This document shows, in pieces, positions 9,519 to 19,084 of a stretch of DNA of 64,000 bases. This DNA is from an uncultured Sterolibacterium sp. (GTDB lineage Bacteria; Pseudomonadota; Gammaproteobacteria; Burkholderiales; Rhodocyclaceae): NCBI GenBank assembly GCA_903832735.1, contig CAILCO010000124.1:45372-109371 (forward strand), written 5' to 3'. The notes below the pieces were generated by a model. That model did not search any database, was not told where the DNA came from, and saw only the letters and a list, made by a program, of their open reading frames with translations. The position numbers were made by a program, and so were the translations under genes. Numbering within the stretch: position 1 is the first letter of the stretch; every line of letters starts with the position of its first letter.

Positions 9519-10138
9519 TTCTTCTCCCCGACGGCAACGGTCCGGTTCTTAGTCTGCAAGGACTTGATCAGGCCGTCGATGCCATTGTTGCGAACTTCGG
9601 AAGAGAAGGAGTCGCGGTAATTTATCACCAGACTGATGCCGTCAACCTCGATGTCGAAGACCAGCCAGCCTTGTGGCGACTTCTCGAGATAATAGTTGAC
9701 CGGAATCGGCTTGGCTCCAGGCTGGATGATCTGGGCCACGACCTTGGCCTCGGTGTCGCCGGCCTTCATCTTGAAGGGTTTGAAGTCGATGCTCTGATTC
9801 TTGTATTCGATCAGCGCCTTCGAGTAAGTGCGCACCAGCAGGGTACGAAACTCATCGGACAGCGTGCGCTTTTGCTCGGCGCTGGCCAGCCGCCAATCAC
9901 GCCCCAGGGCGAGCTGGGTCATGTGCGGAAAGTTGAAATGCGGCAGTACCTTGGCGTCGATCAGATCGATCGCCTTCTTGTAGTTGCCGGACTGAATATC
10001 CCTGTCCTTGTTGATGATAGCCACGACTTCGTCGGTAACATTCTTGATCATCGCGTCGGGCGGGGTATCCGGCGCCTGGGCTTGAGCCCCGGCGGCAGCG
10101 AGCAGCAGCACGGCCAGCAATATTCTGAAAAACTTCAT
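9515..10138 (-). CDS. mlaC: Periplasmic phospholipid shuttle protein
   Basis: 207 residues from the ATG at 10138 (MKFFRILLAV), with a signal peptide ending near GAQAQA. MlaC carries phospholipid between the MlaA outer-membrane complex and MlaFEDB. Seen: the family pattern FPHMTQLALGRDWRLAS and LVRTYSKALIEYKNQ. A longer upstream frame would destroy the signal peptide and is rejected. Confidence 0.92.
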   Translation of the reverse strand: MKFFRILLAVLLLAAAGAQAQAPDTPPDAMIKNVTDEVVAIINKDRDIQSGNYKKAIDLIDAKVLPHFNFPHMTQLALGRDWRLASAEQKRTLSDEFRTLLVRTYSKALIEYKNQSIDFKPFKMKAGDTEAKVVAQIIQPGAKPIPVNYYLEKSPQGWLVFDIEVDGISLVINYRDSFSSEVRNNGIDGLIKSLQTKNRTVAVGEKK

Positions 10139-10166
10139 CGGGAGTCCTGTCTTGGTCAATGGCCCG

Positions 10167-10964
10167 CTACTCGCGCGCCGCAGTGGTAAAAGCCGTGGTC
10201 GCAACAGCCGGTGCGGCGGCGCGATCAGCCGACCCAGCGTCGGAAACATCCTCCTTTTCGCGCGGCGGATTGCCGTCGTAAATCAAGCTGCGGCGACGCT
10301 GCAGATAGGCGTCGCGGAGGTAGGCGTAACGATCGAGGGCCGCCTCATCGAGGATCTTCTCCGCGGGAAACAGTTGGGAACGAAGATCGACCGTGCGCGT
10401 CACGACCATGCTGTTGCGCTCCGCAATGTCATGCAGGTGGGCGACCGGATCGGCCTTGAGATCGAGCACCAGGCCGAAAGCATCCCGCGTCGTCCGGCTG
10501 CCGAAGAACGGCAGCACGAGATAGGGTCCGTCGCCCACTCCCCACCAGCCGAGCGTCTGGCCGAAGTCCTCTTCGTGCTTCTCGACGCCGAGATCCGAGG
10601 CGACATCCATGAAGCCGAGAACCCCCAGCGAAGTGTTGACCATCACCCGGCCGAAATCGTTGATGGCCTCGGGCACTTTCCCCTGGAGCAGATTGTTGAC
10701 GGCTATGAAGACGTCACCGATGTTGGCGAAGAAATTCGACACGCCGTTACGCGCCTGTTGCGGCAGCACCGCCACATAGCCTTGCGCCACCGGCTTGATG
10801 ACCGCCTTGTCGAGGCCGTCGTTGAAGGCGAACATGGCGCGATTGAAGCCCTCGATCGGATCCTTGGGATTGCCGGAGGTGGCGCAACCTGCCTGCAGGC
10901 CGGCCACGAGCATCATCAGCGACAGGATCGCAAGGCGCTGCGCGATTGATTTTTTCACTGGCAC
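10167..10964 (-). CDS. mlaA: Outer-membrane lipoprotein of the Mla pathway (VacJ)
   Basis: 265 residues with lipobox LQAGC (Cys27). Seen: DPIEGFNRAMFAFND and the GDGPYLVLPFFGSRTTRDAFG motif, both diagnostic of MlaA/VacJ, which pulls mislocalised phospholipid from the outer leaflet. The last ~40 residues are a low-complexity Ala/Thr tail. Lies between mlaD and mlaC. Confidence 0.94.
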   Translation of the reverse strand: MPVKKSIAQRLAILSLMMLVAGLQAGCATSGNPKDPIEGFNRAMFAFNDGLDKAVIKPVAQGYVAVLPQQARNGVSNFFANIGDVFIAVNNLLQGKVPEAINDFGRVMVNTSLGVLGFMDVASDLGVEKHEEDFGQTLGWWGVGDGPYLVLPFFGSRTTRDAFGLVLDLKADPVAHLHDIAERNSMVVTRTVDLRSQLFPAEKILDEAALDRYAYLRDAYLQRRRSLIYDGNPPREKEDVSDAGSADRAAAPAVATTAFTTAARE

Positions 10965-11003
10965 ATCCTTCCCGCGGGCAAGCTTCTCTCCCGCCGATGA
11001 GTC

Positions 11004-11477
11004 CTACTTCTTGGCATTGCCATCTTCGGCAGCCTTGCTGAACATGAACTGGCTGATCAGCTTTTCCAGCACCACGGCTGACTGGGTCTTCTTCACTACA
11101 TCGCCATCCTTCAGCATCAGCGAATCGCCTCCGACTTCCATGCCGATATACTGTTCGCCGAGCAGACCCGAGGTATTGATGGTGACAAAGGTGTCGCTCG
11201 GGAATTTGTAGCGCTTGTCGAGCTTCATCGTCACGACCGCCAGATAAGTCTCGGGATCGAAGTCGATCTCCGCTACCCGGCCAACAACGACGCCGGCGCT
11301 CTTCACCGCACCGCGCACCTTGAGGCCGCCAATGTTATCAAATTTGGCCTGCAGCCGGTATGTCTCGCCGGAAGTGGCCGAGCTGAGATTGCCGACTTTG
11401 AGCGCCAGAAACAGCAGCGCCCCAAGGCCGATGGCAACGAATACGCCTACCCACAGGTCTAGTGTTGCTCGGTTCAT
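11004..11477 (-). CDS. mlaD: MCE-domain subunit of the Mla transporter
   Basis: 157 residues: one N-terminal membrane segment (about 8-27) then an MCE domain (about 38-118) with FDNIGGLKVRGAVKSAGVVV and the pore-loop region GLLGEQYIGME. MlaD forms the periplasmic hexameric ring on MlaFE. Start abuts the mlaE stop. Confidence 0.93.
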   Translation of the reverse strand: MNRATLDLWVGVFVAIGLGALLFLALKVGNLSSATSGETYRLQAKFDNIGGLKVRGAVKSAGVVVGRVAEIDFDPETYLAVVTMKLDKRYKFPSDTFVTINTSGLLGEQYIGMEVGGDSLMLKDGDVVKKTQSAVVLEKLISQFMFSKAAEDGNAKK

Positions 11478-12271
11478 TACGCCCCCCGGAACATGAATGC
11501 AGTCAGAATGAAATCGGCGGCCAGAACCGCCAGGGACGAGGTCACCACGGTGCGCGTGGTCGCCCCCGAGACGCCCTCCGCGGTCGGCTCCGAATCGTAG
11601 CCTTCGAAGACCGCGATCCAGCTGATGATGACGCCGAAGACGAAACTCTTGATGACGCCGTTGATGATGTCTTCGCGGAAATCGACCGAGGCCTGCATCT
11701 GCGACCAGAACGAACCCTCGTCGACGCCGATCAGCTTTACGCCGACCAGATAGCCGCCGAAAATGCCCATCGCCGAAAACAGCGCCGCCAACAGCGGCAT
11801 CGATACCACCCCGGCCCAGAAACGCGGCGCGACCACGCGGGCGATCGGGTTGACCGCCATCATTTCCATTGCCGAGAGCTGCTCCGTCGCTTTCATCAGG
11901 CCAATCTCGGCGGTGATAGCGCTGCCCGCACGGCTGGCGAAGAGCAGCGCGGACACGACCGGCCCGAGTTCGCGCACCAGCGACAGTGACACCAGGACGC
12001 CCAGCGCCTCGGCGGAGCCGTAACGCTGCAGAGTATCGTAGCCTTGCAGGCCGAGCACCATGCCGACGAACAGGCCGGACACCAGGATGATGATCAGGCT
12101 CAGGGCGCCGGCGAAATAAATCTCGCGGATGGTCAGGTGGAAGCGGCGCAGGGAGGTTCCGGAGTGAACCAGGATCATCAGGAAGAAGCGACTGGCGAAG
12201 CCCAGCCGCCAGGCCGCGCTGGTCACGCGATTGCCGAGGTTGGTGAGCATCGCCACGAGCCGCTTAGCCAC
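11477..12271 (-). CDS. mlaE: Mla phospholipid transporter permease
   Basis: 264 residues with about five membrane helices and the MlaE family pattern ELGPVVSALLFASRAGSAI and EQLSAMEMMAVNPIARVVAPR. Inner-membrane permease working with MlaF, D and B. Overlaps mlaF by 8 bp and mlaD by 1 bp. Confidence 0.95.
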   Translation of the reverse strand: MAKRLVAMLTNLGNRVTSAAWRLGFASRFFLMILVHSGTSLRRFHLTIREIYFAGALSLIIILVSGLFVGMVLGLQGYDTLQRYGSAEALGVLVSLSLVRELGPVVSALLFASRAGSAITAEIGLMKATEQLSAMEMMAVNPIARVVAPRFWAGVVSMPLLAALFSAMGIFGGYLVGVKLIGVDEGSFWSQMQASVDFREDIINGVIKSFVFGVIISWIAVFEGYDSEPTAEGVSGATTRTVVTSSLAVLAADFILTAFMFRGA

Positions 12272-13121
12272 GGCTCGCCGCCTTGGCCGACTGGGTCATG
12301 ATTTCCTCGCCATATGACTGGGAAGTGGGGTAATGGAACGGCACCGGGCCGTCGGCTTCGCCCCAGACGAATTGATGGACGTATGCCGCCTTGGAGGCCT
12401 TGATTTCTTCTGGCGTGCCCTCGGCGACGACCTTGCCCTCGGAAACGAAATAGACGTAATCAACGATCTTCAACGACTCCTGGACATCATGGGTAACGAT
12501 GATGGAACTCGCGCCGAGCGCATCGTTAAGCTTGCGAATGAGGTCGCCGACGATGCCCATCGAGATCGGGTCGAGACCGGCGAACGGCTCATCATACATC
12601 ATCAGCATCGGGTCAAGCGCAATCGCCCGCGCCAGAGCCACGCGCCTAGCCATCCCGCCGGACAGTTCGGAGGGCATCAGGTCATGGGCTCCACGCAGGC
12701 CGACGGCATTCAATTTCATCAGTACCAAGTCGTTGATCAAGTCCTCGGGCAGATCGGTATGCTCGCGCATCTGGAAAGCGACGTTGTCGAACACCGACAT
12801 ATCGGTAAACAAGGCGCCGAACTGAAACAGCATGCCCATGCGCCGACGCAGTTGGTAAAGTCCGTCGGAGGACATCTGATGCACGACCTTGCCGTCCACC
12901 CGCACCTCTCCGCTGGTCGGTTTGATCTGGCCACCGATCAGACGCAGCGTCGTGGTCTTGCCACAACCGCTCGCCCCCATGATCGCCACCACCTTGCCGC
13001 GCGGAATCTCCATGTTGATGCCGGTGAGCACCGGACGACTGGCGTAGGCGAAACTGAGGTTGCTGATCTTGACCAGACTATCGCTGGAGGGGCTTATCAC
13101 TAAGGCTTCCCGTAAATTCAA
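12264..13121 (-). CDS. mlaF: Mla phospholipid transporter ATPase
   Basis: 285 residues. Walker A GASGCGKTT, signature LSGGMARRVALARA, Walker B MMYDEPFAGLDP, switch His in IIVTHDVQE. First gene of the mlaFEDACB run; the promoter must lie in 13122-13294, which it shares with the divergent pilus locus. N-terminal residues before LVKISNLSF are poorly conserved, so an internal start is possible. Confidence 0.94.
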   Translation of the reverse strand: MNLREALVISPSSDSLVKISNLSFAYASRPVLTGINMEIPRGKVVAIMGASGCGKTTTLRLIGGQIKPTSGEVRVDGKVVHQMSSDGLYQLRRRMGMLFQFGALFTDMSVFDNVAFQMREHTDLPEDLINDLVLMKLNAVGLRGAHDLMPSELSGGMARRVALARAIALDPMLMMYDEPFAGLDPISMGIVGDLIRKLNDALGASSIIVTHDVQESLKIVDYVYFVSEGKVVAEGTPEEIKASKAAYVHQFVWGEADGPVPFHYPTSQSYGEEIMTQSAKAASRG

Positions 13122-13294
13122 TGGCCGGGCATTCTAACAGACTATGCCGGCAGACCTCGGCGGCAAAAGATCGGCTAATGGCTGCAGTACGGACGCTCCC
13201 TCAGCGGACTGTCTGCGCTATGATCGCGGCAACCCGCAGGGTCCGGGTATAGCTTCCGTTCCCGGCAAGATCCCCTAAAACGAGGCTGTCTGCC

Positions 13295-14563
13295 ATGTAC
13301 CTCGATCATTTCGGCCTGAGCGAAGCACCATTTGCCGGCACGGAGCACAGCAAATGCTTCTTTTCCGGCGCCAGACGCGGCGCCGTCCTCGACGCCCTGC
13401 TCTATGCCACCCGGCATAGCCATGGCAGTATCATGGTTATCGGCGCATCCGGCAGCGGCAAAAGCACGGCCTGCCGGATGATGCTGGCGCGATTGCCGGC
13501 AGAACTGCGGGCCATCCCTCTGGCCGGCCCGGTGACCCGGGAAGAAATCCTCCGTGCCGTCGAACACGACTTGTCCGCTGACCTCCGCCAAACGCTGGTG
13601 CTGATCGACGACGCGCATGCCCTGCCCGTCGAGACCCTCGAGGAAGCCTGGCATCTGTCGGAGGCCAGTGCGGACGGACGCCCGGCGCTGCAATTCGTGC
13701 TGTTTGGACAGCCGGAATTGCATGGCCTCCTGGCGCGACCCGAGTTGCGTCAATTCAGGAAAAGCTTCTGCCACAGTTTCACGCTCGAACCTCTATCCCC
13801 CGATGAAATCGCCGACGACCTGCGCTTCCGCATGCACGCCGCCGGCTACCGCGGACCGGAGATTTTTAGCGCGGACGCGGTCAAACTGATAGCCGGGGCC
13901 ACTCATGGTCTCGCCGGAGCCGTCAATGAACTAGCCGACAAAGGCTTGCATTCGGCCTTTGCCAAGAACAACCGCCGGGTCACCAAGCGCCATATTCGCT
14001 CCGCCCTCCGCGATTCAGGTTCCGTCCCGGACCGGTCTTCGCGCAGCCGATTTTGGCGACAAGTGGCGGGCGCCACGCTGGCCGGCTCTGTTCTCGTCCT
14101 GGCGCTATTCGGCGTCTGGCAAAAATCCGGCCCGCTGCTCAGCGCGGCGCCATCGTCCATGACAGTCCTTCCGGTAGCCCAGCCACCCCTGCCCGTATCG
14201 CCCAAGATGGCCCTTCCCGCCGAAACAGGCAAGTCCGGGAAACTCGGCGCGGAAACCCTTGCCCGCATTGCGGCGACAGACCAGTGGCTGGCAAGTGTCC
14301 CCGACAATCACTGGTTCATCCAACTGATGGCCAGCGACGCCAGGAATGCCGCCGCGATCGAGGACTTCGTCGCCGCAGCCATCCGCCAATACGGCACAGA
14401 CCAGGTCCGGGTTTATGTTGCCGAGAGCAAAGGCGTCCGCCGCGTCGGCATCATTTATGGCGACTACCCTACGCGCGGCACCGCCCTTTCCGCCGCGCAC
14501 CGACTGCCCAAGCTGCTCCACGGCATCAAACCGTATCCGCGCAAGGTCCAATGGATGCGCTGA
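13295..14563 (+). CDS. mshM: MSHA-locus AAA ATPase (ExeA/MshM type) with C-terminal SPOR-like domain
   Basis: 422 residues. Starts MYLDHFGLSEAPF as ExeA/MshM proteins do; Walker A GASGSGKST (50-58), Walker B LVLIDDAH (101-108). A membrane helix at about 257-275 is followed by a Pro/Ala linker and an ~85-residue domain beginning WFIQLMAS that resembles SPOR/DamX peptidoglycan-binding domains (VRVYVAES...IIYGDYPTRG). In ExeA relatives the C-terminal part binds peptidoglycan for secretin placement, so this ATPase probably does the same for the adjacent MshL. First gene of the pilus locus. Confidence 0.88.
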   Translation: MYLDHFGLSEAPFAGTEHSKCFFSGARRGAVLDALLYATRHSHGSIMVIGASGSGKSTACRMMLARLPAELRAIPLAGPVTREEILRAVEHDLSADLRQTLVLIDDAHALPVETLEEAWHLSEASADGRPALQFVLFGQPELHGLLARPELRQFRKSFCHSFTLEPLSPDEIADDLRFRMHAAGYRGPEIFSADAVKLIAGATHGLAGAVNELADKGLHSAFAKNNRRVTKRHIRSALRDSGSVPDRSSRSRFWRQVAGATLAGSVLVLALFGVWQKSGPLLSAAPSSMTVLPVAQPPLPVSPKMALPAETGKSGKLGAETLARIAATDQWLASVPDNHWFIQLMASDARNAAAIEDFVAAAIRQYGTDQVRVYVAESKGVRRVGIIYGDYPTRGTALSAAHRLPKLLHGIKPYPRKVQWMR

Positions 14564-14639
14564 AAGCTCCGCGGGCCTTGCCTTGGGAATGCTTATGCTG
14601 ATATGATTTTGTCATATTTCATACGGACGGGAGGCGCTC

Positions 14640-16424
14640 ATGCTTTCCATGAAAACCGGACACGCGCCCGCTGCCTGTGTCGCGCTCCTGATGACTGCGG
14701 CCTGCATCCACGCGCCGCTGCCAACGCCCTCCGCCGGCCACCTGAGGGCCGAAATTCCACCGCCTCCTGCCAGCCGGAACATTCCCCGGCCGGTCCAGCA
14801 CGCCGCGGTTCTGCCCAAGCCCGCGCCTGCGCTCAAGAGCGAAACCTACAGCGTCGTGGTGAACAACGTTCCGGTGCAGGAACTGTTGTTCTCGCTGGCG
14901 CGAGACGCCGGACTCAACGTTGACGTTCATTCCGGCATCAGCGGTAACGTCACGCTCAATGCCATCGACCAGACCCTGCAGCAATTGCTGAACCGCATCG
15001 GCAAACAAGCCGATATGCGCTGGGAGCTGGATGGGCCGAACCTGAGCGTGATGCCCGACTCACCCTACCTCAGAAGCTACCGGGTGGACTACGTGAATAT
15101 CTGGCGCGATACCAGCGGGACCACCACCGTGACCACGCAGATCGCTTCACCCGGAACTCCCGGAGGGAACCCCGGCGCTTCCGGGTCGGGCGGAAACAAT
15201 TCCCAGACCAAGATAGAGAACAGTGCCAAGAATCACTTCTGGGAAACCCTGGAAAGAAATCTCAGGGACATCCTCCACGAAACCGACAAGATACTGCCGG
15301 AAGGCTCCAGCGAAACCGTCATCGAACGCAGCGACCAGCAGGCAACCACCGGCACAGGTGGCAACACCGCCAGCGGGCGAAACAAGAATCCGCCCGCCCT
15401 GATCGCCAACCCCGGTCCTGCCACACTACAGCAGGCGGGAACCACCGTGGTACGACGCACCACCTTCCGCGAAGCCGCCGCCGTGATCAGCAATCCGGAA
15501 TCCGGGGTGCTGATCATTCGCGCCACTGAGCGCCAGCACGACAGGATTCAGGAATTTCTCGATCTGGTCATGTCGCGCGCCCATCGCCAGGTGTTGATCG
15601 AGGCCACAATCGCCGAGGTGCAGCTATCCGAAAATTATCAACAGGGCATAGACTGGAGCGCCCTGCCGCTGGGCAGCGCCGGCTTCCGCCTGATCCAGAA
15701 GGCCGCCGGCAACATAGCCGCACCGCCTTCGAGCATCCTGGAAATCGGCTACAACAACCCCAGCTCGCGCTTCGGCAATATCGGCAGTTCGGTCCGCCTG
15801 CTCGAATCCTTTGGCACCGTGAAGGTCCTGTCCAGTCCAAAACTGTCGGTAGTCAACAACCAGACCGCCGTGCTCAAGGTGGTCGATAACAACGTCTATT
15901 TCTCGATCAAGGCCGACATCACGCCGGGCGTTTCCGGAACCCAGCCCCTGGTTGCCTACACCAGCAATCCGAATACCGTTCCGGTAGGCCTGGTCATGAA
16001 CGTGACACCGCAGATCAACGATAACGACACCGTTCTGCTGAATATCCGACCCAGCGTCTCGCGGATCATCGGCAGCGTCGCCGATCCCAATCCGGACCTC
16101 GCCAAAGCCAACATCAGCAACTTGATTCCGATCATCCGGGTACGCGAGATGGAATCGATGATCCGCGTCGATAGCGGCAATATCGCGGTAATGGGCGGAC
16201 TGATGGAGGACTCGGTCAACAACAATGACAATGCCGTGCCCGGTTTGTCCAGATTACCACTGCTCGGTGGGCTCTTCCAGAACCGCGACGATGCCATAAA
16301 GAAAACCGAGCTGGTGGTCTTCCTGCGGCCCATCGTCATCCGCGATGCAGACATCAACGGCGACTACCTTGCTTATCGCGAGCAGTTGCCCGGCCGGGAA
16401 TATTTCAAGGAACAAGGGCGATGA
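14640..16424 (+). CDS. mshL: MSHA-type pilus secretin
   Basis: 594 residues, a secretin forming the outer-membrane pore. Signal peptide with lipobox-like LMTAAC. An N-terminal STN-like segment (VVNNVPVQELLFSLARD), a Gly/Asn-rich linker (about 165-200), then the secretin core with AVMGGLMED and GLSRLPLLGGLFQNR. The start ATG at 14640 has GGGAGG six bases upstream. The stop overlaps mshN. Confidence 0.93.
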   Translation: MLSMKTGHAPAACVALLMTAACIHAPLPTPSAGHLRAEIPPPPASRNIPRPVQHAAVLPKPAPALKSETYSVVVNNVPVQELLFSLARDAGLNVDVHSGISGNVTLNAIDQTLQQLLNRIGKQADMRWELDGPNLSVMPDSPYLRSYRVDYVNIWRDTSGTTTVTTQIASPGTPGGNPGASGSGGNNSQTKIENSAKNHFWETLERNLRDILHETDKILPEGSSETVIERSDQQATTGTGGNTASGRNKNPPALIANPGPATLQQAGTTVVRRTTFREAAAVISNPESGVLIIRATERQHDRIQEFLDLVMSRAHRQVLIEATIAEVQLSENYQQGIDWSALPLGSAGFRLIQKAAGNIAAPPSSILEIGYNNPSSRFGNIGSSVRLLESFGTVKVLSSPKLSVVNNQTAVLKVVDNNVYFSIKADITPGVSGTQPLVAYTSNPNTVPVGLVMNVTPQINDNDTVLLNIRPSVSRIIGSVADPNPDLAKANISNLIPIIRVREMESMIRVDSGNIAVMGGLMEDSVNNNDNAVPGLSRLPLLGGLFQNRDDAIKKTELVVFLRPIVIRDADINGDYLAYREQLPGREYFKEQGR

Positions 16425-17341
16425 TGCCGCTCCTGGAAGCGCTGAAAAACGCTGGACAAGTTAGCCGCGACGACAAGGCGCCCGCGCGGCGCGCCTATTT
16501 GAAGAGCGGATCCGCGCGGCTCGTCGCCGCCCTGTTGCTGCTAGCGGCAGTCGGGGTCGCCGGCCATTACGGCTTGACTGTTGCCACTCCCGCAGCAGTA
16601 TCCCTGGCCAGTGCCGCCTTAATTCCAGCGCCGCCGCTGGTCATTGCCGCAGAACCCAGTCCCGTCGCCGCGGCGGCAACTGCGCCCGCCCAGGATGCGG
16701 TGCCTGCTGGTGATGCCGATAGCGCATCCGAGACGCTCCCGCCGCCAAGGTCGTTCCACATCGGCAAGGCAAAACCCGGAATCGACCCCGGACTACAGGG
16801 AGCCTATGAGGCCTACATGGCCGGCGACCTGGTCGCCGCACGCGTAGCCTATGAGCGAGTTCTGGCCAGTGAAGCCCGGAACAGCCATGCCCTGCATGGC
16901 ATGGCTGCGATCAACTTGCGCCAGGGGCAACCGGCTGCGGCGGAGGAATATTATTTGCGCGCCCTGGAAGCCGACCCCAAGGATGTACTGGCCCAGTCCG
17001 GCATGATCAACCTCAAAGGCCAAGGGAATCCGCTGCAATCCGAAAGTCGGCTGAAATCCCTGCTCGCCGCCCAGCCTGGACAGTTTGCCCTCAACTTCGC
17101 CCTTGGCAATCTATATGCCGCACAAGGCCGTTGGAGCGAAGCGGAGCAGGCCTATTTCAAGGCCGTCAAGAGCGATCCCGGCAACCCCGACGCTTTGTTC
17201 AACCTTGCTGTCGGTCTCGATCAATTGCACCAGAGCAAACTCGCGGCGAACTATTACCAGCGGGCACTGGCCGCCACCACCGACCGGCCGGCCGGCTTCG
17301 ACCCGACGCAGTTGCAGGCGCGGCTGCTCGAGTTGCAGTGA
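16421..17341 (+). CDS. mshN: TPR-containing pilus biogenesis protein
   Basis: 306 residues: a cytoplasmic N-terminus, one membrane helix (about 34-52), an Ala/Pro-rich linker, and then TPR repeats from about 125 (AYMAGDLVAARVAYERVL, LRQGQPAAAEEYYLRALEAD, AQGRWSEAEQAYFKAVKSDP). Corresponds by position and layout to MshN, an assembly factor between secretin and ATPase genes. Start overlaps mshL (ATGATG). Confidence 0.85.
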   Translation: MMPLLEALKNAGQVSRDDKAPARRAYLKSGSARLVAALLLLAAVGVAGHYGLTVATPAAVSLASAALIPAPPLVIAAEPSPVAAAATAPAQDAVPAGDADSASETLPPPRSFHIGKAKPGIDPGLQGAYEAYMAGDLVAARVAYERVLASEARNSHALHGMAAINLRQGQPAAAEEYYLRALEADPKDVLAQSGMINLKGQGNPLQSESRLKSLLAAQPGQFALNFALGNLYAAQGRWSEAEQAYFKAVKSDPGNPDALFNLAVGLDQLHQSKLAANYYQRALAATTDRPAGFDPTQLQARLLELQ

Positions 17342-17380
17342 TCGCCTATCCCGTCGCGACGCCCCGCCAACGGACCGCAC

Positions 17381-19084
17381 ATGAACAAGCTCGCAGCGCA
17401 GCGCCGGGCCGTAGGACAGATCCTCATCGGACAGGGTCTGATCAGCGAGGACCAGTTGCGCATCGGACTCCTGGAACAGGCGAAGCTGCCCCAGCCGATC
17501 GGCAAGCTGCTGGTAACCCTGGGTTTCATCAGCGAGGCGACGTTGCGCGAGGCCCTTTCGGCAAAGTTCGGTAAGAAAAGCATTGATCTCGCACATGCCA
17601 TCATCGACCCGCAAGCATTGCGTCTGGTGCCGCAACAGTTGGCCAAGCGCCACCGCCTGCTGCCTCTCGACTATCATGCCGACCTGCACCGACTCACGGT
17701 CGCCATGGCCGACGTCGATGACATCATCGCCATCGATCTTCTGCGCAAACTGACGCCGCGCGAAATGGCGGTCGATACCCTGCTCGCGGGAGAATCGGAG
17801 ATTGCTCGCGCCATCGACCAGTACTACGGACACGTCCTCTCGATCGACGGCATCCTGCATGAAATCGAGACCGGAGAGCTCGAGCAGCGACGCCCGGGAA
17901 CGAAGGTCGACGAATACAGCCAGCCGGTGGTGCGTCTGGTCGATGCGCTGCTCACCGACGCCGTCAAGCGCGGGGCTTCCGATCTGCATTTCGAACCCGA
18001 AGCCAGTTTCCTGCGCATCCGCTATCGCATCGACGGCATCCTGCGGCAGATCCGCGCCCTGCATAAATCCTACTGGCCCGCTTTGGCAGTGCGCATCAAG
18101 GTCGTCAGTGGCATGAACATCGCGGAGACACGCGCCCCGCAGGACGGCCACTTTTCGGCGAACATCAGCGGCCGCTCGGTGGATTTCCGCGTCGCCGCGC
18201 AACCGACCCTCCATGGCGAAAATCTGGTGTTGCGCATCCTGGACAGGCGCCGGGGGATCATGCCGCTCGAACAACTGGGTCTCGATGAAGCGCAGCTCGA
18301 CATGCTCCTGCTGATGATCGCCCGACCCGAGGGCATCATCCTGGTCACCGGCCCGACCGGCAGCGGCAAGACCACGACCTTGTACTCGATTCTCAGTCAC
18401 ATCAACTGCGAAGGCATCAATGTGATGACCCTTGAGGATCCAGTCGAATACCCGATGAACATGATCCGCCAGACCTCGGTGGCGGATACGGCCAAGCTCG
18501 ACTTCGCCAACGGCATTCGTTCGATGATGCGCCAGGATCCCGACGTCATCCTGGTCGGCGAAATCCGCGATGCGGAAACCGCGGTGATGGCCTTCCGCGC
18601 CGCCATGACCGGCCATCAGGTGTACTCGACGCTGCATACCAACTCTGCCATTGGCGCCGTGCCGCGACTCCTGGACATCGGCATCCTGCCCGACATCCTG
18701 GCCGGCAATATTATCGGGGTGATTGCCCAGCGCCTGGTGCGCCGCCTCTGTCCGCTCTGCCGCAAGCAATATCCGGCACAGCCGCACGAACATCGGCTAC
18801 TCGGTCGCGACCAGGCTGCGCCGTTGATCTACCGTGCCGAAGGCTGCGAGTCCTGCGACTTTCAGGGCTATCGCGGCCGCATCGCGATCATGGAACTGTT
18901 GCGCATGGACGAGGATCTCGACGAACTGGTGGCCCGCCACGCCACCAGCCGGGAAATCCGTAACGTCGCCCTGGGCAAAGGCTTCCGCTCGCTCGCCGAA
19001 GATGGACTGAGGCGCGTGCTCGACGGTTCCACCTCCTTCGACGAGGTGGCGCGCGTGATTGATATCGGTGAGCGCAGGTTATGA
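17381..19084 (+). CDS. mshE: MSHA-type pilus extension ATPase (GspE family)
   Basis: 567 residues. Walker A GPTGSGKTT (about 323-331), Asp and His boxes (EDPVEYP, GHQVYSTLHTNSA), and a zinc tetracysteine pair LCPLC...CESC. The N-terminus holds two copies of an MshEN-like 24-residue pattern (about 10-33 and 39-62: GQILIGQGLISEDQL and GKLLVTLGFISEATL). In Vibrio MshE this binds c-di-GMP. The first Arg-Leu-Gly of the consensus is changed here (Ala-Val-Gly), so binding is likely but not certain. Confidence 0.94.
   Translation: MNKLAAQRRAVGQILIGQGLISEDQLRIGLLEQAKLPQPIGKLLVTLGFISEATLREALSAKFGKKSIDLAHAIIDPQALRLVPQQLAKRHRLLPLDYHADLHRLTVAMADVDDIIAIDLLRKLTPREMAVDTLLAGESEIARAIDQYYGHVLSIDGILHEIETGELEQRRPGTKVDEYSQPVVRLVDALLTDAVKRGASDLHFEPEASFLRIRYRIDGILRQIRALHKSYWPALAVRIKVVSGMNIAETRAPQDGHFSANISGRSVDFRVAAQPTLHGENLVLRILDRRRGIMPLEQLGLDEAQLDMLLLMIARPEGIILVTGPTGSGKTTTLYSILSHINCEGINVMTLEDPVEYPMNMIRQTSVADTAKLDFANGIRSMMRQDPDVILVGEIRDAETAVMAFRAAMTGHQVYSTLHTNSAIGAVPRLLDIGILPDILAGNIIGVIAQRLVRRLCPLCRKQYPAQPHEHRLLGRDQAAPLIYRAEGCESCDFQGYRGRIAIMELLRMDEDLDELVARHATSREIRNVALGKGFRSLAEDGLRRVLDGSTSFDEVARVIDIGERRL

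Noticed and set aside
17111..18793. 560-codon open frame on the minus strand
   Set aside because: Antisense to mshN/mshE, His/Asp/Gln-rich shadow composition, no motif.
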